From Planctomycetota bacterium (GTDB lineage Bacteria > Planctomycetota > PUPC01 > DSUN01), in contig DAOOIT010000002.1 in NCBI GenBank assembly GCA_035384565.1, forward strand, positions 148,528 to 212,527: a stretch of 64,000 nt of DNA, given 5' to 3'. A program made the position numbers and the translations under genes. Below, one piece after another: positions 48,808 to 57,368 of the stretch (position 1 is its first letter; each line of letters begins with the position of its first letter). The notes under the pieces are model-generated. The model did no database searches. It was not told the DNA's origin and saw only the letters and a list, made by a program, of their open reading frames with translations.

Positions 48808-50307
48808 ATGCGTTCGGTTGCACTCATCCTCTGGCTGGTGGTGTGCGTGTTCCTCACCCTGCGCCGCCCGTTCTTCGGCGCCGTGGCCATCATGATCCAC
48901 GCCATCCTCAAGGACGTGCTCATCGTCGAGACATACGGGTTCTTCAACGACGTGCACTTCTACGAGGTGCTGTACATCACCACGGTCGTCGGCGTCTTGG
49001 CGACGCGCGGCGACCGCCTCGGCGAGTTCGCCCCTCGGGGATGGGTGGACTGGGGAATCGTGGGCTTCTTCCTGGCCATGCTGCTGTCGGCGGGCGTCAA
49101 CGGCGTGAGTGTATGGGACCACAAGTACATTGACCTGTACTTCAAGGCGATGGTGCTGTACTTCCTGCTCTCGCGGCTCACCGACACGCCGCAGCGCATG
49201 GTCATCACGGCAGTGGCCCTGGTCGCGGCCACGAGCCATCTGATGTTCCTGGCGTGGGAGAAGGTGCACGTGGGCTCGCTGGTGTATGCGCGGCCCTACT
49301 GGTTCTCGGCCCAGCACGACTTCGGCCTTCAGCTCGTCATCACCCTGCCGCTCGTCGGCGCGCTGATTGCTGCTCGCCTCGAGGAGCAGGTTCGCGTCGC
49401 GGCGGCGGCCCTGCTACTGGTGTTCTTCGCCTTCACCTGGGATTCGGTCTCTCTGGCTTCCTATCGCCCGGCGCTCATCGGCGTCCTCGTCTGCACGCTT
49501 CTGGCCGCTGCCGTCGCCACCGGGCAGTTCCGTTCGGTGGTTCGCCTCGCCCTGTTCGTCCTGATCCCGTTCTTCGTTCTCGTGTCTCTGCGTTGCATGT
49601 CGCGCTCGGCCTATCTGGGCGCGGGCCTGGGGCTGGCGATGCTGGCCTGGTACTACCGGCGCAAGGTGGTTGTCCTCGTGCTGGCCGCGCCGCTGGTGCT
49701 CTTCGCCGTCTACCACCAGACCGAGCGGGTCTCGGCGCGCCTCGAGAGCGTGTGGACCCACAAGCTGCCGACCGGCGAGGTAGACACGTCCATCGACATG
49801 CGCAAGGAGCAGATGCGCACGGCCATGCGCATTCTGGGGGCGAACCCGATCTTCGGCATCGGGCCGCGGCAGTTCTTCCTGCGGTACCGCGAGTGGGTGA
49901 GCGATGAGGACTTCCGGGGCTGGTCCTACACCATGCACAGCGTGCCCCTGCTGATCCTCACCGAGGAGGGGGCGCTCGGCTTCATCATGTTCTATGGCTT
50001 CATCGTGCTCGGCGCGCTGCGCGATGCCCGACGCGCGGTGGCCCTGGCGCGCGAGGCGCCCGAGCTCACCGATGTGGCGGTGGTGGGCGCCGGCGCGTTC
50101 ATGGGCTTCCTGGCCTGGGCCGCCTTCAGCCTGGGGCAGCCGGCGATGTGGACCATCAACATCTACGGCACCGTGGCGCTCATCTCGGCGGCCCGCCGGG
50201 TCACCGAGGCAACGTCTGTCATCTTCGACGACGTGCCGGCGCCCGCCGAGGTGGAAGCCCCGGGGCTCGCCCTCCGCCCGGCCGCCACCGAGGTGCTCTT
50301 CCCCTAG
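48808..50307 (+). CDS. O-antigen ligase/Wzy-type polymerase
   Basis: A 499-residue membrane protein with about 11-12 helices. ALILWLVVCVFLTLRRPFFGAVAIMIHAI opens it as in the exosortase-A-associated O-glycosylation ligase family. The large periplasmic loop holds MRTAMRILGANPIFGIGPRQFFLRYREW, the PF04932 signature. It would polymerise lipid-linked repeat units or attach the glycan to an acceptor. GAGGAG precedes ATG 48808. With Wzx at 41759 and the chain-length protein at 1525 it completes a Wzy-dependent pathway. Confidence 0.83.
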   Translation: MRSVALILWLVVCVFLTLRRPFFGAVAIMIHAILKDVLIVETYGFFNDVHFYEVLYITTVVGVLATRGDRLGEFAPRGWVDWGIVGFFLAMLLSAGVNGVSVWDHKYIDLYFKAMVLYFLLSRLTDTPQRMVITAVALVAATSHLMFLAWEKVHVGSLVYARPYWFSAQHDFGLQLVITLPLVGALIAARLEEQVRVAAAALLLVFFAFTWDSVSLASYRPALIGVLVCTLLAAAVATGQFRSVVRLALFVLIPFFVLVSLRCMSRSAYLGAGLGLAMLAWYYRRKVVVLVLAAPLVLFAVYHQTERVSARLESVWTHKLPTGEVDTSIDMRKEQMRTAMRILGANPIFGIGPRQFFLRYREWVSDEDFRGWSYTMHSVPLLILTEEGALGFIMFYGFIVLGALRDARRAVALAREAPELTDVAVVGAGAFMGFLAWAAFSLGQPAMWTINIYGTVALISAARRVTEATSVIFDDVPAPAEVEAPGLALRPAATEVLFP

Positions 50308-50320
50308 AGGAGGTCTCCGC

Positions 50321-51292
50321 GTGCGGTACCTGGTGACAGGCGGCGCCGGCTTCATCGGCTCCCACCTGGCCGAGGCGCTCCTGGCCGCCGGCGGCGAGGT
50401 CTACGTGGTGGACGACCTCTCGACCGGCCGCGCGGCCAACATCGAGCCGCTGAAGGCCGAATCCCGCTTCCACTACTGCATCGACTCTGTGATGAACGGC
50501 CCGCTGGTGGCCGAGCTGGTGGACGAGGCCGACGTGGTGTTCCACCTCGCCGCGGCCGTAGGCGTGTTCCTCGTCGTCGAAAGCCCCGTGCGCACCATCG
50601 AGACCAATGTCCGCGGCACCGAGACCGTGTTGCACCATGCGGCCAAGAAGAAGCGCAAGGTGCTCCTCGCCTCCACCTCCGAGGTCTACGGCAGCACCAT
50701 GAGCGCCCGTTTCCGCGAGGACGACGACCTCGTGCTCGGCCCGCCCACCCAGGGGCGGTGGAGCTACGCCTGCTCGAAGGCGCTCGACGAATTCCTCGCG
50801 CTCGCCTACCACCGCGAGCGCGGGCTGCCCGTCGTCATCGCCCGCCTGTTCAACACCGTGGGGCCGCGGCAAACGGGGCGTTATGGCATGGTCATCCCCC
50901 GCTTCGTCTCCCAGGCCCTGGCCGGAGGGCCGATCACGGTCTACGGCGACGGCACGCAGACGCGCGCCTTCTGCCACGTGAGCGACACGGTGCGCGCCCT
51001 GATGGGCCTCGCGGCCGACGAGCGCGCCGTGGGGCAGGTCTTCAACGTCGGCAGCGACGCGGAGCTCACCATCAACGAGCTCGCGGAGCGCGTGCAGCGC
51101 GTGGTCAACCCTCGGGCCGCCATCGCCCACGTGCCCTACGACGAGGCCTATGCCCCGGGCTTCCGCGACATGCTGCGGCGCGTGCCCGACATCAGCAAGC
51201 TCCGCGAGTTCCTGGGGTTCGAGCCCTCGCTGTCCATCGAACGCATCATCGCCAGCGTGCGCGACCACATCGCGGCTCACGGTGACCGGTGA
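50321..51292 (+). CDS. NAD-dependent epimerase/dehydratase (extended SDR)
   Basis: Extended short-chain dehydrogenase of 323 residues acting on a nucleotide sugar. TGGAGFIGSHLAEALL is the NAD site, FHLAAAVGV follows, STSEVYGS carries the catalytic Ser/Thr region and SYACSKALDEFLALAY the YxxxK pair. RLFNTVGPRQTGRYGMVIPRFVSQAL and VYGDGTQTRAFCHVSDTVRAL are typical of UDP-glucuronate decarboxylase, GDP-mannose dehydratase and 4-epimerase relatives; I cannot separate these by eye. AGGAGG precedes GTG 50321. Its stop overlaps GTG 51289. Confidence 0.85.
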   Translation: MRYLVTGGAGFIGSHLAEALLAAGGEVYVVDDLSTGRAANIEPLKAESRFHYCIDSVMNGPLVAELVDEADVVFHLAAAVGVFLVVESPVRTIETNVRGTETVLHHAAKKKRKVLLASTSEVYGSTMSARFREDDDLVLGPPTQGRWSYACSKALDEFLALAYHRERGLPVVIARLFNTVGPRQTGRYGMVIPRFVSQALAGGPITVYGDGTQTRAFCHVSDTVRALMGLAADERAVGQVFNVGSDAELTINELAERVQRVVNPRAAIAHVPYDEAYAPGFRDMLRRVPDISKLREFLGFEPSLSIERIIASVRDHIAAHGDR

Positions 51293-51297
51293 GGGCG

Positions 51298-51325
51298 TGC
51301 GGACTGCGGAGTGCGGATCGCAGAA
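51298..51325 (+). repeat. Heptamer tandem repeat, left member of an inverted pair
   Basis: TGCGGAC-TGCGGAG-TGCGGAT-CGCAGAA. Aligned with the reverse complement of 52529-52556 it matches at 24 of 28 positions in the same register. It ends on the first base of ATG 51325. Confidence 0.65.
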
Positions 51326-52503
51326 TGGCCAGAGCGCAACCGCGTGCCCGTCCCGTGCTGCAATTCGCCGACGCGCTGCTCCGCGGCGGCGCCGAGCGGC
51401 TGCTCGTCGAGCTGGCCGTGCGGCTCGACCGCGGCCGCTTCGACCCCGCCGTGGCCTGCTTCCGCCAGGAGGCATTCGCCGAGGAACTCAGCGCCGCACG
51501 GCGCGCGGTCCACATCGTGCCCAAGCGGCGGGCCTTCGACCTCGGCCTCCTCCTCCGCCTGCGGCGACTCTTGCGGCGCGAGGGGATCGCCCTCGTACAC
51601 GCCCACGACCTTCAGTCGGCCACCTACGGCCTGCTGGCGGGCCGCCTGGCCCGCGTGCCGGCGATTCTCACCGTGCACGGGCTGGGCATCTTCCGCCAGA
51701 AGCGCTCGGCCACGCTCCTCCCGCGTCTGGGGCGATGGCTCGACCGCGTGGTCTTCGTCGGCCACTGGCTCCAGCGCGCCGCGGCCGAAGGGTTCGGCCT
51801 GTGCCCCCGCCATCCGCGGGTCGTGCACAACGGCGTAGACATGGCAGCCTTCAGCCCCGGCCCGCCCGAGCCGGCGCGGCGCGCCGAGTTGGGCGTGCCC
51901 GAGGGCGCCCTCGTCGTCGGCTCGGTGGGCAATCTGCGCCCGGTGAAAGACTATCCGTGCCTCCTCCGCGCGGTTGCGTCTGCTCGGCGCGTGGTGGGCG
52001 GGATGTCCCCATCCCGCGATACGCGGCGCGAGGACACGCCGCCCACAACAGCCGCCGTCATGCTCATCCTCGTCGGCGACGGGCCGGAGCGGCCAGCCCT
52101 GGAGGCTCTGACGCACGAACTGGGCATCGCGGGCTCCGTGCGCTTCGCCGGCGCGCGCACCGATGTGCCGCGGCTGCTGCGCCTCTTCGACGTCTTCGCT
52201 CTCTCGTCGCGGACCGAGGGCATCTCCGTGGCCCTGCTCGAGGCCATGGCCACGGGCCTGCCCGCCGTGGTCACCGACACGGGCGGCAACCCCGAGGTCG
52301 CGGTCGAGGGCGAAACGGCCTGCCTCGTGCCCGTCGGCGACCCCGAAGCAATGGGCGGGGCGCTGGCGAGCCTGCTCGCCGACCCCGCGCGCCGCCGCGC
52401 CTGGGGCCAGGCCGCCCGCCGCCGCGTCGAGGCCGAATTCTCGCTCGACCGCATGGTGAACGCCTATGAGGCCATCTACGAAGAACTCATCCGGCATCCC
52501 TGA
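51325..52503 (+). CDS. GT4 glycosyltransferase bracketed by inverted repeats
   Basis: GT-B family 4 enzyme of 392 residues: VLQFADALLRGGAERLLVELAVRL, VHAHDLQSATYGLLAGRLARVPAILTVHG, VHNGVDMAAFSPGP, VVGSVGNLRPVKDYPCLLRAVA, FDVFALSSRTEGISVALLEAMATGLPAVVTDTGGNPEV (EX7E) and LVPVGDPEAMGGAL. Start could be GTG 51289, coupled to the upstream stop, but the added residues are encoded by heptamer repeats, so ATG 51325 is preferred. A 53-bp palindromic insertion (51994-52046) adds about 18 residues (VGGMSPSRDTRREDTPP) between two core strands without breaking the frame. Confidence 0.83.
   Translation: MARAQPRARPVLQFADALLRGGAERLLVELAVRLDRGRFDPAVACFRQEAFAEELSAARRAVHIVPKRRAFDLGLLLRLRRLLRREGIALVHAHDLQSATYGLLAGRLARVPAILTVHGLGIFRQKRSATLLPRLGRWLDRVVFVGHWLQRAAAEGFGLCPRHPRVVHNGVDMAAFSPGPPEPARRAELGVPEGALVVGSVGNLRPVKDYPCLLRAVASARRVVGGMSPSRDTRREDTPPTTAAVMLILVGDGPERPALEALTHELGIAGSVRFAGARTDVPRLLRLFDVFALSSRTEGISVALLEAMATGLPAVVTDTGGNPEVAVEGETACLVPVGDPEAMGGALASLLADPARRRAWGQAARRRVEAEFSLDRMVNAYEAIYEELIRHP
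51994..52046. repeat. Nested palindromic insertion inside the GT4 gene
   Basis: GTGGGCGG (51994-52001) pairs with CCGCCCAC (52039-52046). Inside, GCGGGATG (51998-52005) pairs with CATCCCGC (52010-52017), and CGCG/CGCG flanks 52016-52025. REP-like; it inserts an extra, non-family peptide loop in frame. Confidence 0.6.
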
Positions 52504-52528
52504 GCGCGATAGCGGAGCCCAGTCCTCA

Positions 52529-52556
52529 ATCCGCGATCCGCAATCCGCAGTCCGCG
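52529..52556 (-). repeat. Heptamer tandem repeat, right member of an inverted pair
   Basis: ATCCGCG-ATCCGCA-ATCCGCA-GTCCGCG, four 7-base units starting 26 bases after the GT4 stop and ending six bases before GTG 52562. Inverted relative to 51298-51325. Confidence 0.65.
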
Positions 52557-52561
52557 ATGAG

Positions 52562-53350
52562 GTGACCGTTCTCACCTGGCATGCCCTGGTCGAGCGGGCC
52601 GAGGAACTGCACCGCTGGCCGCCGCCCGCTCGGCTCTACGTCTTCACCCTCGAGGAGTTCCGCCGCCAGCTCGACCACCTGGCCGCCGAGGGTTTCAGCA
52701 CGCTCTCGATGGCCGACCTCGTGCGCTGGCACGGGGGCGAAAGCGGCCTGCCCGAGCGGCCCGTCGTGCTCACCTTCGACGACGGCCACCGCAGCAACGC
52801 CGAGCTGGCCCTGCCCGCGCTCGTCGAGCGCCGGCAGCAGGCCGCCTTCTTCGTCACCGCGGGCCGCGTGGGTACGGGCGAGTGGCTCGCCTGGGCGCAA
52901 CTGCGCGCCTTGTGCGACGCCGGCATGGAGGCCGGTTCGCACTCGCTCACCCACCCCAACCCGTCGGCCCTCACGCGCGAGGCCCTGCGCCACGAGCTGG
53001 CGGAGTCCAAGCGCGTGCTCGAGGCGGGCCTGGGCCGAGCCGTGGACTTCGTGGCATCGCCTACCGGCTACGACAGCCGGCACTTCGGGCCGTTGGCCCG
53101 CGAAGTCGGCTATCGCGCCGCGCTCCAGGGCGTCATCGGGCGCAACCGCCGCTCGACCGACCTCTTCGCCCTGCGGCGCATCGTCCTCAAGCGCTCCTGT
53201 GGCTTCGGCCTCTTCTGCCAACTCGTCAATCCAGCGAGCCACGCCTGGCGACGTCTCCGCGCGAGTCAGGCAATGCGCAATGCCGTCCGTCGAGTGCTCG
53301 GCCTGCGAGCTTACGAGGCCATGCGCCGCTTGGTCCTGGGGAGGGAGTAG
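52562..53350 (+). CDS. Polysaccharide deacetylase
   Basis: NodB-fold deacetylase of 262 residues. VTVLTWHALVERAEE starts the fold, PVVLTFDDGHRSNAELALPAL carries the catalytic and metal aspartates, and GMEAGSHSLTHPNPSALT the SxxSH-like histidine motif. No signal peptide is visible. GTG 52562 starts at the conserved strand; ATG 52466 would add 32 residues, partly encoded by heptamer repeats and overlapping the GT4 gene. Neither has a strong ribosome site. Likely removes acetyl groups during unit assembly. Confidence 0.78.
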   Translation: MTVLTWHALVERAEELHRWPPPARLYVFTLEEFRRQLDHLAAEGFSTLSMADLVRWHGGESGLPERPVVLTFDDGHRSNAELALPALVERRQQAAFFVTAGRVGTGEWLAWAQLRALCDAGMEAGSHSLTHPNPSALTREALRHELAESKRVLEAGLGRAVDFVASPTGYDSRHFGPLAREVGYRAALQGVIGRNRRSTDLFALRRIVLKRSCGFGLFCQLVNPASHAWRRLRASQAMRNAVRRVLGLRAYEAMRRLVLGRE

Positions 53351-53353
53351 GCA

Positions 53354-54514
53354 GTGGCCATCGCCTTCTGGGTCCTGATCGGTCTGGTCAGCCTCGCTTA
53401 CGTGGGCTATCCCATGCTGCTCGCCATCGTCGCGCGCCTAGCTCGGCGGCCGGCACGTTGCGAGGACATCACGCCAACCGTGACGCTGCTGATCCCTGCC
53501 TACAACGAGGAGCGTTCCCTGGCCGCAAAGCTGGATAGCTGCGTGGACCTGGACTATCCGGGGGATCGGCTCCAGGTGATCGTGCTCAGCGACGGCTCGA
53601 CCGACGGCACGAACGCCGTCGCCGCGCGCTACGCGCCCCACGGCATCGCCCTGATGGCGTTCGCCGCCAACCGCGGCAAGCTGGCCGTGCTGCGCGACGG
53701 CCTGGCCGCCGCGACGGGCGAGATCGTGGCCTTCTCCGACGCCGCGAGCCGCCTCGAGCCCGCCAGCCTTCGCCGCCTCGTGCGCCCATTCGCCGACCCG
53801 GCCGTCGGCTGCGTGAGCGGCGTCTACAGGGTGCTGCGCCCCGAGGCGGCCCAGCTCGGCGCCGAGGAAGGCTTCTACTGGCGCTACGAAACCTTCGTCA
53901 AGCAGTGCGAGAGCGACCTGGCCAGCACCCTGGGCGCCCACGGCTCCCTCTACGCCGTCCGGCGCGCCCTCTGCCCCGACCTCTCGCGCATCCGCACGAA
54001 CGACGACTACGAAATCCCCCTCCACATTGCCGCGGGCGGCCATCGCGCGGTTTACGCGCCTGACGCCGTGGCGTACGAGGAGGCGACCGAGATGGGCGGC
54101 TTCGCACGTCGCGTGCGCATTGCGGTGGGCAACTGGCGCCAGCTTCGCCTCCTGGGCCTCCTCGCCTGGCCGCCGAGGCCCTGGCTGCTCTTCACCTTCG
54201 TCGCCCACAAGCTCCTGCGGCTCCTGGGGCCGTTCTGCCTCGCGGCCGCATTCGCCATCAACCTCTTCCTCCCTGGGCCGCTCTACTGTGCCACCCTGGC
54301 TGCCCAAGCAGCCTTCTACACCTTGGCTCTCGTGGGCGCCCTGTCGGCTGCCGCGCCGCACCCCGCACCCCGCATTCCGCACGCGCTCCGGCGGTTGAAG
54401 CTGCCCTTCTACTTCTGTATGATCAACGCCGCGTATGTGGTCGGCCTCGTGCGGCTGCTCACGCGCAGAGGCGTGCGCTGGAACGCCCCCCGCCGGGAAA
54501 CCCCCGATGCCTGA
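53354..54514 (+). CDS. Membrane GT2 glycosyltransferase (cellulose-synthase-like)
   Basis: A processive-type GT2 of 386 residues. One helix at about 3-25, then TVTLLIPAYNEERSLAAKLDSCVDLDYPGDRLQVIVLSDGSTDGT, FSDAASRLEPASL (metal site), SGVYRVLRPE and RTNDDYEIPLHIAAGG (catalytic base ED-like position), then three to four C-terminal helices. Seven-base repeats (54356-54383) add a Pro-rich loop (APHPAPRIPHA) before the last helix. GTG 53354 follows GGGAG. It overlaps the next methyltransferase by eight bases. Confidence 0.83.
   Translation: MAIAFWVLIGLVSLAYVGYPMLLAIVARLARRPARCEDITPTVTLLIPAYNEERSLAAKLDSCVDLDYPGDRLQVIVLSDGSTDGTNAVAARYAPHGIALMAFAANRGKLAVLRDGLAAATGEIVAFSDAASRLEPASLRRLVRPFADPAVGCVSGVYRVLRPEAAQLGAEEGFYWRYETFVKQCESDLASTLGAHGSLYAVRRALCPDLSRIRTNDDYEIPLHIAAGGHRAVYAPDAVAYEEATEMGGFARRVRIAVGNWRQLRLLGLLAWPPRPWLLFTFVAHKLLRLLGPFCLAAAFAINLFLPGPLYCATLAAQAAFYTLALVGALSAAAPHPAPRIPHALRRLKLPFYFCMINAAYVVGLVRLLTRRGVRWNAPRRETPDA
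54356..54383. repeat. Heptamer tandem repeat inside the GT2 gene
   Basis: CCGCACC-CCGCACC-CCGCATT-CCGCACG, four units. Same family as 52529 (CCGCRNN register). It encodes a Pro/His-rich loop between membrane helices. Confidence 0.6.
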
Positions 54515-55205
54515 GTCCAACCCCCGCAGTTCAAGCCCAAGAGCCGGAACGGTGGGCGAGAAGGTCCGCGAGCACTTCCACGCCACGGCGGCCGAGTTCG
54601 ACGCGATCTACTCCGGCGACAAGGGCCGCCTGGCCCGCTGGCTTGACCGGCGGCTGCGGTGGGACATGTACGAGCGCTTCCGCCGCACCGTGGCCGAGTG
54701 CTCGGCGCCCGGTCTGCGCGTGCTCGACGTGGGCTGCGGCTCGGGCCGCTTCAGCGTGGCCGTGGCGCGGGCCGGGGCCGCCGAGGTGGTGGGCCTCGAC
54801 TTCGCCGAGAGCATGCTCAGCCTCGCCCGCCGCCTGGCCGAACGCGAGGGCGTGGCCGACCGCTGCCGCTTCCTGAACGCCGACTTCATGGAGCACAGGT
54901 TTGCCGAAGCGTTCGACATCACCCTCGCCATCGGGCTGTTCGACTACGTGGCCGACTGCCTGCCTTTCCTCCGCAAGATGCGGCGCCTGAGCCGCCAGAA
55001 GGTCGTCACCGCCTTCCCCCGCAGATGGACCTGGCGCGCCCCCGTGCGCAAGGTGCGCCTCGCCCTCCGCGGCTGCCCCGTCTACTTCTTCACGAGGCGC
55101 CAGGTCGAGCACCTGATGACGCAGGCCGGCTTCGAGCGGTTCACCGTTGACCGCCTGGGCAAGCTCTTCTTCGTCGTCGGCCACTGCGGCCAGGGGACCC
55201 GTTGA
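54507..55205 (+). CDS. SAM-dependent methyltransferase
   Basis: Class I methyltransferase of 232 residues: KVREHFHATAAEFDAIYSGDK, RVLDVGCGSGRFSVAVARAGAAEVVGLDFAESML, FDITLAIGLFDYVAD and KVVTAFPRRWTWRAPVRKVRL, as in magnesium-protoporphyrin or sugar O-methyltransferase relatives. ATG 54507 lies inside the end of the GT2 gene; the stop overlaps ATG 55205. A role in glycan methylation is inferred from context. Confidence 0.8.
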   Translation: MPESNPRSSSPRAGTVGEKVREHFHATAAEFDAIYSGDKGRLARWLDRRLRWDMYERFRRTVAECSAPGLRVLDVGCGSGRFSVAVARAGAAEVVGLDFAESMLSLARRLAEREGVADRCRFLNADFMEHRFAEAFDITLAIGLFDYVADCLPFLRKMRRLSRQKVVTAFPRRWTWRAPVRKVRLALRGCPVYFFTRRQVEHLMTQAGFERFTVDRLGKLFFVVGHCGQGTR

Positions 55206-56611
55206 TGCGCCTGTGTGTCGCAGTTGGCGGCCTCGATTCCGCGCGCTCCGCCGCAGCCGCCTACACCCTCCACACCCTCCTCGACACCCTGGGCCTCGCC
55301 CACGACATTCTGCCCGAGGCGGCGGCCGCCGCGCCGCCAGGCCGCGTCGCGCTGACCTATGGACGCCCTGTCGCCGCGGACGCTCTCGTGGAGATCCCCC
55401 CCGGCGAGCCGACCACCGCCGACGAGGCGGTCCGCGTCCACCGCCGCGCAATGGCGGATCGCGAGACGCTCTTCGCCGGCGACGGCGCGCGCGTGCGCGT
55501 CGAGGCCGACATCGTCGGCGCCGCCGCCTTCTGGCTCACGGGCGGCGACGAGGCGCGCCCCGACCGGGACGCCTTCAGTCGGCTGCGCGGCGCGGGCGGC
55601 CCGCTGCCCGTCCCCGCCGTGACCGACCTGATGCACGTGCTGGGGGCCGCTCTGGAGCGCGCCGCGGGGGCCGCGGGCCTCGCGCTCGAGCGCCAGCCCG
55701 CCTGGCCCGCCGGCCACAGGTTCGCCGTGCTCCTGAGCCACGACGTGGACCTCTGGCGCCGCCGCACGGCGCGCCGCCTGGCCAGGGACCTCGCCCGCAG
55801 CCTCGTCGCGCCCCGCCGCCTTCCTGCCGTGGCCCGGGCCTTCTGCGGCGGCCCCGACCCGTGGAGCGACCTCGATGCCATCGCCGACCTCGAGCAGGCC
55901 CGCGGCATGCACTCCACCTTCTTCGTCCTCGCCGGCCGGCCCGACCGGCGGCTGCACGGCAAACGAATCGTCAACTCCTATGATGCCCCGGCCGATGCCG
56001 TCCGCGACACGCTTCGCCGCCTCGTCGCCCGGGGATGCGAGGTCGCATTGCACGGCAGCTTCGACTCGTTCGCCATCGCCGAGCAACTGGCGGCCGAACG
56101 GCGCGACCTCGAGGCCCTATGCGACGAGCCCGTGCGCGGCTGCCGCCAGCACTTCCTGCGTTTCCACTGGCCCGACACCTGGCGCGCACAGGCCGCCGCC
56201 GGCCTGCGCTACGACGCCACCCTCGGCTATCACGACGCCGACGGCTATCGCGCCGGCTTCTCCTTCCCCTTCCGACCCATCCTGGGGCCGGAACCTCCCG
56301 CAGGTTCCAGACCTGCGGGAGGCCTGCTCGAGCTGCCGCTCGCTGTATCCGACGGAGCCTTCAGCGACTACGGGCGCCTCGACGCGTCCGCCGCCTGGGA
56401 GCGCCTGCGCGCTCACCTCGAACGCACCGAAGCCGACGGCTCGATGCTCGGGGTCCTCTGGCACAACACCCACTTCTGCGACCTCGACGCCCCCGGCTAC
56501 CGCGGCGTCTATGAGCGGGCGCTCGACTGGATTCGCGACCACGGCGGCTGGGGCGCCTCGGCCATCGAGATCGCCGAGTGGTGGAAGCGCCGCTTGGGCG
56601 GTGACGGATAG
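55205..56611 (+). CDS. Large polysaccharide deacetylase-like protein
   Basis: A 468-residue protein: an N-terminal domain of about 165 residues (DUF7033-like, AYTLHTLLDTLGLAHDI) precedes a NodB-like barrel with FAVLLSHDVDLWRRR (metal aspartates), GMHSTFFVLAGRPDRR, GCEVALHGSFDSFA and CRQHFLRFHWPDTWRAQAAAGLRYDATLGY. This architecture is frequent in exopolysaccharide loci; substrate unknown. A palindrome (56290-56322) inserts PPAGSRPAGG in frame just before LLELPL. ATG 55205 overlaps the previous stop. Confidence 0.77.
   Translation: MRLCVAVGGLDSARSAAAAYTLHTLLDTLGLAHDILPEAAAAAPPGRVALTYGRPVAADALVEIPPGEPTTADEAVRVHRRAMADRETLFAGDGARVRVEADIVGAAAFWLTGGDEARPDRDAFSRLRGAGGPLPVPAVTDLMHVLGAALERAAGAAGLALERQPAWPAGHRFAVLLSHDVDLWRRRTARRLARDLARSLVAPRRLPAVARAFCGGPDPWSDLDAIADLEQARGMHSTFFVLAGRPDRRLHGKRIVNSYDAPADAVRDTLRRLVARGCEVALHGSFDSFAIAEQLAAERRDLEALCDEPVRGCRQHFLRFHWPDTWRAQAAAGLRYDATLGYHDADGYRAGFSFPFRPILGPEPPAGSRPAGGLLELPLAVSDGAFSDYGRLDASAAWERLRAHLERTEADGSMLGVLWHNTHFCDLDAPGYRGVYERALDWIRDHGGWGASAIEIAEWWKRRLGGDG
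56290..56322. repeat. Palindromic insertion inside a deacetylase gene
   Basis: CCTCCCGCAGGT (56294-56305) and ACCTGCGGGAGG (56311-56322) form a perfect 12-bp stem with a five-base loop; GGAACCT/AGGTTCC (56290-56296, 56302-56308) is a second, overlapping stem, so two folds compete. The frame is kept. Confidence 0.6.
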
Positions 56612-56633
56612 AACGCCCCTCCCCCAGTGGCCT

Positions 56634-56649
56634 GCCCCGCTGCCGGGGC
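56634..56649 (+). terminator. Short GC hairpin after the deacetylase gene
   Basis: GCCCCG-CTGC-CGGGGC lies between the deacetylase stop and the next gene. There is no T tract. A weak terminator candidate only. Confidence 0.25.
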
Positions 56650-56687
56650 GACACACACCTGCTCTTGGGGTAAGTGAAAGGTGACCG

Positions 56688-57350
56688 ATGAAGAGTCTGC
56701 TCGTGAGGATCATCAAGCACGCACAGTTCCTCTCGCCCCTTAGGAGGTACTTCTTCTACCGATACATGTACCAGTTCGCCCCCGCTCAACTCGCCTTCCT
56801 CTGCAAGTGCCTCGATGAGACCAAGCAGGTGCCGGGAGCGGTTGTGGAGGTTGGATGTGGCATGGGGTGCACGACTGTGTTCCTGAACAGGCACATGGAC
56901 TTCATCGGCCTGGAGAAGCCCTACATTTGCCTCGACACGTTCCAGGGGTTCACATCTGAGGACGTGAAGGTGGAAGTCGGTGAACGGGGGAAGAACGCCA
57001 GGAACTATCGCGTCTTCAACATCAACAGCCAGAAGTGGTTCGATGGCACCATGAGGTCGAACAAGGTCACGCGCGTCCGCTCGATCAAGGCCGACACGAA
57101 TTCCTTCGACTTCGGCTCTCTCGGCAGGATATCGTTCTGCCTGATCGATGTGGACCTCTATCGCCCCGTGCGGCGTTCCCTGAACGGCGTGTTCCCACAC
57201 ATGAGCCCCGGCGGCATCATCATCGTGGACGATTGCAGGGAGAACACCGCCTACGACGGTGCGCTCCAGGCGTACAAGGAGTTCGTGCAATCGCGAGGGT
57301 TGCCTGAGAACATCTCCCTGCGTAAGCTGGGCAGGATTGACGTGGCCTAA
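56688..57350 (+). CDS. TylF/MycF-type O-methyltransferase
   Basis: A 220-residue macrocin O-methyltransferase family protein: LCKCLDETKQVPGAVVEVGCGMGCTTVFLNRHM is the SAM site, ICLDTFQGFTSEDV the following strand and ISFCLIDVDLYRPVRRSLNGVFPHMSPGGIIIVDDC carries the metal-binding DVD/DDC residues. It would methylate a sugar hydroxyl. Codon use is visibly less GC-rich (for example Ile ATC/ATA, Arg AGG) than in flanking genes, suggesting separate acquisition. AAAGGTG lies before ATG 56688. It converges on the acyl-module operon. Confidence 0.82.
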   Translation: MKSLLVRIIKHAQFLSPLRRYFFYRYMYQFAPAQLAFLCKCLDETKQVPGAVVEVGCGMGCTTVFLNRHMDFIGLEKPYICLDTFQGFTSEDVKVEVGERGKNARNYRVFNINSQKWFDGTMRSNKVTRVRSIKADTNSFDFGSLGRISFCLIDVDLYRPVRRSLNGVFPHMSPGGIIIVDDCRENTAYDGALQAYKEFVQSRGLPENISLRKLGRIDVA

Positions 57351-57368
57351 CCGGCAAGAACCGACTGA

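Noticed and set aside
51298..52556. Heptamer arrays as a CRISPR array
   Set aside because: Unit length is seven bases with no unique spacers, and there are no cas genes.
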